From Candidatus Obscuribacterales bacterium (GTDB taxonomy: Bacteria > Cyanobacteriota > Vampirovibrionia > Obscuribacterales > Obscuribacteraceae), in the NCBI GenBank assembly GCA_020634035.1, contig JACKCM010000003.1, positions 248,001 to 312,000 of the forward strand: 64,000 nt of DNA, read 5' to 3'. The notes beneath the pieces were generated by a model that saw only the letters and a list, made by a program, of their open reading frames with translations, was not told where the DNA came from and ran no database searches. Below, piece after piece: positions 58,156-64,000 of this stretch (the stretch's first letter is position 1; each line of letters begins with the position of its first letter). The position numbers were made by a program, and so were the translations under genes.

Positions 58156-59226
58156 ATGTTTGGCTCAAATAAACTTTCAGAGAAGTCGGTCAAGAAGGCT
58201 CTCTCTACGGTGATGGACCCCGATCTCAACCAGGATATCGTCAGCCTGGGGATGATCTCCGAGATCAAGATCGAGGGCTCGAAAGTATCCTTCAAGCTTA
58301 CCCTGACCACCCCGGCCTGTCCTCTGAAAGAGAAGATAGAAGGCGATGCCAGACAAGCGGTAATGGCTATAGAGGGTGTCGAATCGGTCGAGATGGAGAC
58401 CGACGCCACCGTAGCCGGTCAGAAGCGTAACTCGGACAAACTGCAGGTCGAAGGAATCAAACATATAATCGCCGTCACCTCCGGCAAAGGCGGAGTCGGC
58501 AAAACCACCGTCTCTATCAACCTGGCTGTCGCCCTCAAAAATCTCGGCGCCCGGGTAGGCATCCTCGACTCCGACATCACCGGTCCCAACTGCCCTCTTA
58601 TGCTTGGTGTCGACGACTACGAACCCCAGGCCAAAGACAACCGCATCATCCCGGCAGAGAACTATGGAATCAAATGTATCTCCATGGCTTTCTTCGTGGC
58701 CAAAGACACCCCGCTCATCTGGCGTGGTCCCATGCTGGACAAAGCGATTAAACAATTCCTTACCGATGTGGACTGGGGTGAGCTCGATTATCTAATCGTC
58801 GATATGCCCCCGGGCACCGGAGACGCTCAACTGACCATGATCCAGGCTACCGATGTATCCGGTGGTGTGATCGTCACCACCCCCCAGGAAGTCGCCCTGC
58901 TCGATGGCCGCAAAGGTCTCGCCATGTTCCAACAGATGAATGTGCCGGTGCTGGGCTTTGTCGAGAACATGAGTTACTTCCAGCCTCCGGGCTCCGAAGA
59001 AAGATTCGATATCTTCGGTACCGGCGGCGGCAGAAAGCTGGCCGAAGAGTACGACGTGCCTTTTCTGGGCGAAATTCCGCTTGATACGAGAATTCGTGAA
59101 GGCGGAGACTGCGGCAAGCCGGTGGTGGCGTCCGATCCGGACAGCGCTGTCGCCCGAGCCTTCACCGAAGTGGCTAAACAAGTTGCAGCTAACATCAGTA
59201 TCCAGACCCTTGCGCCTGTGAGCTGA
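58156..59226 (+). CDS. mrp: Mrp/NBP35 Fe-S carrier ATPase
   Basis: P-loop ATPase that carries Fe-S clusters to target proteins. Protein of 356 residues. N-terminal DUF59 domain (about 8-85, TTPACPLKEKIE). Then the deviant Walker A TSGKGGVGKTT (about 108-118), VDMPPGTGDAQLT and VTTPQEVALLDGRKGL. The C-terminal CxxC that bridges the cluster in many relatives is missing: after VENMSYF (269-275) comes QPPGSEERFDIFG. Loss of this pair is also seen in cyanobacterial Mrp proteins. It lies near the suf operon and may work downstream of it. Confidence 0.93.
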   Translation: MFGSNKLSEKSVKKALSTVMDPDLNQDIVSLGMISEIKIEGSKVSFKLTLTTPACPLKEKIEGDARQAVMAIEGVESVEMETDATVAGQKRNSDKLQVEGIKHIIAVTSGKGGVGKTTVSINLAVALKNLGARVGILDSDITGPNCPLMLGVDDYEPQAKDNRIIPAENYGIKCISMAFFVAKDTPLIWRGPMLDKAIKQFLTDVDWGELDYLIVDMPPGTGDAQLTMIQATDVSGGVIVTTPQEVALLDGRKGLAMFQQMNVPVLGFVENMSYFQPPGSEERFDIFGTGGGRKLAEEYDVPFLGEIPLDTRIREGGDCGKPVVASDPDSAVARAFTEVAKQVAANISIQTLAPVS

Positions 59227-59301
59227 TTTTATCTTTAAAAATTCTCGGAGCCGAGCTTTATGCTCAAATTTCCGAAGCTTGCCTGTTCCAAAATTCGGGA
59301 C

Positions 59302-59310
59302 TGGTATTAT
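59302..59310 (+). promoter_or_regulatory. Extended -10 element before recN
   Basis: TGGTATTAT (59302-59310) fits an extended -10 (TGn-TATTAT, five of six bases). No clear -35 precedes it, as often with extended -10 promoters. It would yield a leader of about 50 bases before the recN ATG at 59369. Not tested. No LexA-type palindrome was recognised near it. Confidence 0.33.
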
Positions 59311-59368
59311 ACTTGTTGGTGCAAGTTATGGGCACCAGAAGTAACACCACCAGGACAAATATACGAAC

Positions 59369-61081
59369 ATGCTAAAAAGCATACATATCGAGAACCTCGT
59401 AATCATAAAGTCCATAGATATCGAATGGACAGAAGGCTTAAATGTCCTCACCGGCGAAACCGGCGCGGGCAAGTCCATTCTCTTTGACGCGCTCAGCATC
59501 GTCCTTGGTGCTAAGGCCAACGCTTCCTACATTCGACACGGCAGCGAAAAAGCATACATAGAAGCCACCATCCAGCCCGGTGAAGCGACAAAAAAATGGC
59601 TGGCAGAACAAGAGCTTACCGATAGCGAGCAGCCGGACCTGGTCATCTCCCGAGAAATAACCAAATCCGGTTCCAGGGCTAGAATCAACGGCATTCTCGT
59701 CAATCATGCCGTGCTCAAAGATCTGAGCAACCTGCTCATAACCTTCCATGCCCAGCATGAAATTCGCACCTTGATGAACAATTCGACCCAGCTCGGTCTT
59801 CTCGATGGCATCGCCGAGAAAAAACATCAAGACCTGCTCAACAACTTCAAAGCCGCCTACCAGAACTTCAAAGAGCTGGAGAACAGCCTGGCAAGCATGC
59901 AGATTAGCGAAGACGAAAGGGAGAGAAGACTCGATTTCGCTCGTTTTCAATTCAACGAACTGGATGAAGCGTCATTAGATTCGGCCACTGAAGATGAAGA
60001 GCTGATAGAGAACCGCAACCTCCTATCCAACGTAAAAGAGATAGAAGAGTCAATTCAAGAATCCATAGACAACCTGAGCGGCTCTTTCGATGACAGCGGC
60101 CGCGGTCAGTCTTCTTGCGTTCTAGAGAAGCTGCAATCCACACTCTCCCTGGTCGATTCCCTGGTTAGCTTTGACTCCGGTCTTGAAGGGGTAAAAGAGC
60201 TGGTGCAAACCAGTCTTGCCACTGCCGAAGAGGCCTGCCAGCAACTGCGCCGCTACGGCAACGGTATCGATGCGGATCCTGAAACTCTGGATAGAGTCGA
60301 AGAGCGCCTTGCCGTTCTGGCTTCAATCAAACGAAAATACGGTCCGGAGCTGAAAGCCGCTATAGAACTACGCGATGGTCTGGCTCGGGAAATTGAACAT
60401 CTAGAAAACGCCACCGAAGAGCTTGGCGCCCTCGAGAAAAAACTGGCCGAAGCAAAAGAGAAAACCCTGACCCTGGCCACAGAGCTGACCAGAAAAAGAA
60501 CCAGCCTGGCAAAATCCTTAGAAGCCTCGATTATGCTCGAGCTCAAGGATCTGGGCATGGAAAAAGCGGTTTTCAAAATAGAGTTCGAAAAACTGGATAG
60601 CCCCGGTCCCACAGGGCTGGATCGAGTCGAGTTCACGATCTCGACCAATGTCGGCACGCCACCCAAGCCGCTTTCTAAAATCGCTTCGGGCGGTGAACTA
60701 TCCAGGATAATGCTCGCTCTCAAAACGATTTTCGCAAGACAAGACCAGGTGGCCACAGTAGTCTTCGATGAAATCGACGCAGGCATGAGCGGCAAGACCC
60801 TCCATGCCATCAGAGAGAAGCTCGCCCGCCTGGCCAGATCCCACCAGATTCTCTCGATCACGCACAATCCGATAATCGCCTCGGTGGCAGACAATCATAT
60901 TCAGGTCTGTAAAGAACAATCAAAGAAAGAGACGATGATAAGAGTCTCAAATTTGGACGAAAGCGAAAGACTAAACTCCCTTGCCCAGATGGCAAGCGGA
61001 GAAGCGGATCAGCAGGAATCCCTCAATTTTGCCCGCTCTCTGGTGGATGCTGCCGGTCAGCTGAAATCCACCATTAAATAA
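59369..61081 (+). CDS. recN: DNA repair protein RecN
   Basis: SMC-like ATPase of double-strand break repair, 570 residues, near the usual 550. N-terminal ATP site: VLTGETGAGKSILFDALSIVLG. Long antiparallel coiled coil between about 150 and 430, with the DNA-end region FDDSGRG in the middle. C-terminal half: LSKIASGGELSRIMLALKTIFA signature and VVFDEIDAGMSGKTLHAI Walker B. The gene stands alone between mrp and the tRNA gene. It is a cytosolic protein. Confidence 0.95.
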   Translation: MLKSIHIENLVIIKSIDIEWTEGLNVLTGETGAGKSILFDALSIVLGAKANASYIRHGSEKAYIEATIQPGEATKKWLAEQELTDSEQPDLVISREITKSGSRARINGILVNHAVLKDLSNLLITFHAQHEIRTLMNNSTQLGLLDGIAEKKHQDLLNNFKAAYQNFKELENSLASMQISEDERERRLDFARFQFNELDEASLDSATEDEELIENRNLLSNVKEIEESIQESIDNLSGSFDDSGRGQSSCVLEKLQSTLSLVDSLVSFDSGLEGVKELVQTSLATAEEACQQLRRYGNGIDADPETLDRVEERLAVLASIKRKYGPELKAAIELRDGLAREIEHLENATEELGALEKKLAEAKEKTLTLATELTRKRTSLAKSLEASIMLELKDLGMEKAVFKIEFEKLDSPGPTGLDRVEFTISTNVGTPPKPLSKIASGGELSRIMLALKTIFARQDQVATVVFDEIDAGMSGKTLHAIREKLARLARSHQILSITHNPIIASVADNHIQVCKEQSKKETMIRVSNLDESERLNSLAQMASGEADQQESLNFARSLVDAAGQLKSTIK

Positions 61082-61139
61082 ACCGTCATTAATTTACGAA
61101 ATCCAGCTTCATCTACCGTTCATATCTCGCCCGGAGAAG

Positions 61140-61169
61140 TTGACACCGACCCGATTGATTCAATAGAAT
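61140..61169 (+). promoter_or_regulatory. Promoter of the tRNA-Gln gene
   Basis: TTGACA (61140-61145), 18 bases, TAGAAT (61164-61169): perfect -35, five of six -10. The tRNA begins 20 bases after the -10, as expected for a promoter with a short precursor leader. The strongest sigma70-like promoter in the window. Confidence 0.82.
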
Positions 61170-61188
61170 GCAGCATTGCACGGTATAT

Positions 61189-61260
61189 TGGGGCGTCGCC
61201 AAGTGGTAAGGCACCTGGTTTTGGTCCAGGCATTCAGAGGTTCGAATCCTTTCGCCCCAG
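61189..61260 (+). tRNA. tRNA-Gln (anticodon TTG)
   Basis: 72-base tRNA. Acceptor TGGGGCG (61189-61195) pairs with CGCCCCA (61253-61259) with discriminator G at 61260. D stem GCC/GGC, anticodon stem CCTGG/CCAGG with loop TTTTGGT, hence anticodon TTG reading CAA and CAG. T arm AGAGG-TTCGAAT-CCTTT, one G-T pair. The 3' CCA is not encoded. Followed closely by rplY, so they may be co-transcribed. Confidence 0.95.
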
Positions 61261-61327
61261 CGTAATTCTTCCAGTCGCCCCTGGCGACAGAAGACTGCGA
61301 ACAGTCAGATACAGATGGATTAAGGTC

Positions 61328-61984
61328 ATGGATAAATACTTATTAAGCGTCGCCACAAGAGAGGAGAAAACTCCTAATCAACTGCGGAGAGAAGGCATAG
61401 TGCCCGGCACTATCTATGGTCCTCAATTCGACTCCGTCAATCTGCAGTTCTGCGCCAAGGAGTTCTCCAGACTGCCTGCCGCCGCTTTCTCCCACCTGGT
61501 GGATCTAAATTACGAAGACGGTAAGAAAGTCAGCGTGATTATCCGTAAGGTACAGCGCAAAGCCACAACCGGTCAGGTTCTCAACGTTGAGTTCTACAAG
61601 ATCAAACTGGACAGAAAGTTGACCGTAAGCGTACCGATCAAACTGAAAGGTACTGCTCCGGCTGTCGTCAAAGGCGCCCAGCTCATGGAAGTTGCCCTCA
61701 CAGCCGACGTAGAATGCTTCCCCGGCGATATCCCGGATTTCATCGAAGGCGATCTTTCCAAGCTCAAAGAGGCGGACGATATCATCCACTTCCAGGACCT
61801 GGAAATCGACGAAGAGAAAATCAGAATTCTCAACCCGGCTGAAGGTGTGGTCGCTAAGGCTATGGCTCCCAGAGTCGCCGCCGGTGCCGGTGCTGCTGCC
61901 GGAGCTGCTACTGAAGAAGCAGGCGAAGAAGCTGCCGAAGGCGCAGGCGAAGAGGCCAAAGAAGAAGCAGCTGCTGCTTCCTGA
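61328..61984 (+). CDS. rplY: 50S ribosomal protein L25, CTC/TL5 type
   Basis: 5S rRNA-binding protein of 218 residues with two domains. The N-terminal L25 domain (about 4-90) has LRREGIVPGTIYGPQFDSVNLQF-like start and VSVIIRKVQRKATTGQVLNVEFY. The C-terminal TL5 domain (about 95-185) has LTVSVPIKLKGTAPAVVKGAQL and DLSKLKEADDIIHFQDLEI. The last 33 residues are a Gly/Ala/Glu-rich disordered tail. The first gene after the tRNA; ends just before a strong terminator. Confidence 0.94.
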   Translation: MDKYLLSVATREEKTPNQLRREGIVPGTIYGPQFDSVNLQFCAKEFSRLPAAAFSHLVDLNYEDGKKVSVIIRKVQRKATTGQVLNVEFYKIKLDRKLTVSVPIKLKGTAPAVVKGAQLMEVALTADVECFPGDIPDFIEGDLSKLKEADDIIHFQDLEIDEEKIRILNPAEGVVAKAMAPRVAAGAGAAAGAATEEAGEEAAEGAGEEAKEEAAAAS

Positions 61985-62007
61985 GGTTCTCAAAAGAAAA
62001 CTCATTG

Positions 62008-62040
62008 AAGCCGGTCGTCATAATTGCGACCGGCTTTTTA
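62008..62040 (+). terminator. Intrinsic terminator after rplY
   Basis: AAGCCGGTCG (62008-62017) and CGACCGGCTT (62027-62036) form a 10-bp stem with a 9-base loop, followed by TTTTTATTT. A textbook terminator for the tRNA-rplY unit. The stop of the convergent minus-strand gene (62038-62040) falls in its T-tail. Confidence 0.9.
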
Positions 62041-63381
62041 TTTGCGCAGGATTTTGACAGCCAAAAGGACATAGACAATCCAGAGAAGCAGACAGGCCGC
62101 CCCTACAATCAGGTTACCGTGCTGAAACTCCGTCCTCAACTGTTGCGGCACCAGAACCAGATGCAGATCGATTATCGCGATAAACAAAATCGCCACCGTT
62201 GAAACCAGCCGGTCGCCTCTGCCCTGGACCTTCTCCGGATTGCTTACGCTTCCGAAGAAAAGAAGCCAAAAGGGAACGACGAAAACACTGAGATCATAAA
62301 CTCTCATGTAAGGCGAAATCACAGGCAAACTGAAGAGGACCAGACAGAAGAGCAACTCTAACTTTCGCGAGAAATCGAGACTTTTGGATCGCGAGAGCAA
62401 ATAGATCAAGACCAGCTCAATCAAGAGCCCAGGCATGCTCAAGATAGAGGGCAGAGCCGGAAAGAATAACTGAGGATAAAGCGATCTGACCAACCGGCCA
62501 ATTATCATCGGCCAGGAGCAGATGAGCCAGTAGGGCTCGAAATAAGTTCTGTCACCCCAGACATAGAACTCCATCCAGACTTTGACGCTATGGGCCCATT
62601 CTAGAATTCCGGTCCAACCGAATATGACAAGCGCCGCAGCTAGATTAATAAGTGCCACCAGAAAAAAACCGACAAAGAATCTTTTTCGAAGAAGCTTCAT
62701 CGCCGGATCGAAAAGAGAAAGACAGAGAAAAGCAAATAAGATAGCGGCAAGCGGCTGCGGCTTCAAACAGAGCAGGCCGAATGACATTCCCGATAGCATC
62801 GGCTTCTTGTCCTCGAGCAAAACCAACCCCATAGAAATGGAAAGCACATAGAGAAATCCGGACAACTGACCGATACCGATGGATTCTTGTACAGGAAAGA
62901 ACAAAAGTACCGGCAAGAAAAAGAGAAGAGCATAAGGTGGGGTTTTATTCTCGTCCTGATGTCTTCTACGGGCACGCCTGTAGAGAATGATTCCACCGGC
63001 AAGAAAAGAGCAGGCAAGAAACGCCCGGGTCAGGGCATAAGCCTGGACCATAGGAAGGAAGGCAAATACTCTGGAAAAGGCCGCGAAATTTGGAGGATAA
63101 AGAAAAGGCACACCCTGATTAAACAAGGTGGTATCAAAGCTGGTATCAGTCAATCGCGGATATATAGAAGACACTTGCCCCCGGCTCAGGGCATCACCCA
63201 CGCCCCAGAATAGCCTGAAGTCGGCAAAGCCGGTATTGCGGCTGCACATCTCTACAAATATCCAAGAGAGCACACCACCGAAAAAATAGATAAGAAGCAA
63301 TAAAAATGTCTTGGTCGCCGGAGAGATAGAAATCTTCTTTATCATCCCGCTATCAGTTGGAGCTGCTCCGGACCTTTTCAT
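62038..63381 (-). CDS. Membrane glycosyltransferase of the GT87 (DUF2029) type
   Basis: Polytopic membrane protein of 447 residues, about ten to twelve hydrophobic segments. The first large loop contains GFADFRLFWGVGDALSRGQ, with the conserved Asp of GT-C/GT87 enzymes, and IYP...FLYPPNFAAF, plus GQLSGFLYVLSISMGLVLL and GLLCLKPQPLAAILFAFL later, all typical of the GT87 family, which adds mannose or arabinose from polyprenyl donors. The acceptor is unknown. Start ATG 63381 overlaps the upstream histidine kinase end by 29 bases; ATG 63345 (12 residues shorter) is the alternative. Confidence 0.82.
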   Translation of the reverse strand: MKRSGAAPTDSGMIKKISISPATKTFLLLLIYFFGGVLSWIFVEMCSRNTGFADFRLFWGVGDALSRGQVSSIYPRLTDTSFDTTLFNQGVPFLYPPNFAAFSRVFAFLPMVQAYALTRAFLACSFLAGGIILYRRARRRHQDENKTPPYALLFFLPVLLFFPVQESIGIGQLSGFLYVLSISMGLVLLEDKKPMLSGMSFGLLCLKPQPLAAILFAFLCLSLFDPAMKLLRKRFFVGFFLVALINLAAALVIFGWTGILEWAHSVKVWMEFYVWGDRTYFEPYWLICSWPMIIGRLVRSLYPQLFFPALPSILSMPGLLIELVLIYLLSRSKSLDFSRKLELLFCLVLFSLPVISPYMRVYDLSVFVVPFWLLFFGSVSNPEKVQGRGDRLVSTVAILFIAIIDLHLVLVPQQLRTEFQHGNLIVGAACLLLWIVYVLLAVKILRK

Positions 63382-64000
63382 CAGGCTCCGTCACTTTTTT
63401 TTTATCGTCTTCTTCTAACAGGCTGTCTTCGAGCGCCTCTTCGTTTCCGTTACCACCGGAGGCGAGCTCCGCCGGCTTGCTGTCATAAACAGGTAATCTG
63501 ACCGTAAATGTAGACCCTTTATTGAGCTCGCTTTCCAGTTCTATGGTACCGCCGTGGGCTTTGATGATCGTCATGGCGATGGCAAGGCCCAGACCGGTGC
63601 CGCCACCGTAAACCTTACTGCGTGTTCTGGAACGTTCCACCCGGTAGAAGCGATCGAAGATGCGCTGTTGATCGGAAGGTGCAATACCGATACCGGTATC
63701 AATCACCCTAACCACGGCCTGGCCTCGACTGGAGCGAAGCGTGACGGTCACCTTGCCGCCGGCCTGGGTCGCTTTGATGGCGTTATTAGAGAGATTCAGA
63801 AATACCTGTTTCAGCCTGTCTTGATCGGCATTGACCATAATCGGTGTTTTCGGCATGATGAACTGAACTTCGATTTGCTCCGGTGCCACCATCACCACCG
63901 TGTCTTCGACACTGGTCAGAACTTCGCGAAGATCAATCACCTCTTGCTGGCTGATTATCTCTTGACCGGCATCGGCTCTGGCCAATTGCAAGAGATCCGA
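63353..64000 (-). CDS. Sensor histidine kinase, C-terminal part (5' end beyond the window)
   Basis: The frame is open to the right edge, so only the last 215 residues are seen. It begins at the end of the dimerisation helix (LLQLARADAGQE) and contains the ATP-binding boxes: N box DQDRLKQVFLNLSNNAIKAT, G1 VIDTGIGIAP, F box FDRFYRVERSR, G2 GGGTGLGLAIAMTIIKAHGG. The final 50 residues are a charged tail (ALEDSLLEEDDKKKVTEP). The His box and the sensor domain lie outside. The gene ends inside the GT87 gene by 29 bases. Confidence 0.9.
   Translation of the reverse strand, partial: SDLLQLARADAGQEIISQQEVIDLREVLTSVEDTVVMVAPEQIEVQFIMPKTPIMVNADQDRLKQVFLNLSNNAIKATQAGGKVTVTLRSSRGQAVVRVIDTGIGIAPSDQQRIFDRFYRVERSRTRSKVYGGGTGLGLAIAMTIIKAHGGTIELESELNKGSTFTVRLPVYDSKPAELASGGNGNEEALEDSLLEEDDKKKVTEPDEKVRSSSN

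Overview
The window reads as chromosomal DNA of a free-living, heterotrophic, didermic bacterium. The best guess is a non-photosynthetic relative of cyanobacteria (Vampirovibrionia/Melainabacteria, Obscuribacter-like). This is inference from gene content, since no 16S gene is present. Supporting signs are: an iron-sulfur regulator of the cyanobacterial SufR type divergent from the suf operon; an Mrp ATPase without the C-terminal CxxC, as in cyanobacteria; NDH-1 genes without nuoE/F/G nearby; Kdo synthesis (KdsA), hence an LPS outer membrane; and many TTG/GTG starts. I see no phage, insertion sequence, CRISPR array or other mobile element. Gene density is high, with many 4-bp start/stop overlaps.

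Layout. 1-4363 (minus): four consecutive exported, Pro/Gly-rich proteins of unknown function. 4754-10736 (plus): two exported TPR proteins, two small membrane proteins and an exported beta-rich protein that faintly resembles VirB10/TrbI, running into ubiX and rimM. 12247-13704: a trehalose-phosphate-synthase family enzyme behind a leader with competing hairpins. 13719-20089 (minus): nuoABCDHIJK, with a NuoK carrying an extra N-terminal membrane module and a NuoI with a Lys-Ala tail. 20590-23862: rnc, an exported coiled-coil protein and rpsA. 23936-34091: two GAF-domain signalling proteins (one HD-GYP, one LuxR-type) flank a five-gene membrane/DUF4129/DUF4350/MoxR/DUF58 operon. 34137-44364: a small HExxH protein, PxpA-like protein, a TPR protein, an ECF sigma/anti-sigma/Spy-like operon, an exported phosphatase, a tandem retropepsin-TPR protein coupled to kdsA, and small genes. 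44528-47740: GH57 branching enzyme and pyruvate kinase. 47755-54847: SufR and sufC-B-D-Rieske-sufS-sufU-sufT-like. 54966-61984: nucleoside hydrolase, Ser/Thr kinase with LRRs, Mrp, RecN, tRNA-Gln, ribosomal protein L25. 62038-64000 (minus): GT87-type membrane protein and the end of a histidine kinase.

How the parts fit. The NDH-1 and SUF/Mrp clusters support respiration and Fe-S supply. GH57, the GT20 enzyme and pyruvate kinase suggest glycogen/trehalose storage and glycolysis. A large share of the remaining genes build, sense or remodel the envelope: exported low-complexity and TPR proteins, the sigma/anti-sigma/LTxxQ unit, the MoxR operon and the retropepsin-KdsA pair. The least explained part is 1-10736, a divergent pair of transcription units encoding almost only exported proteins without recognisable enzymes. 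It is the best candidate here for an undescribed envelope structure or secretion-related system.
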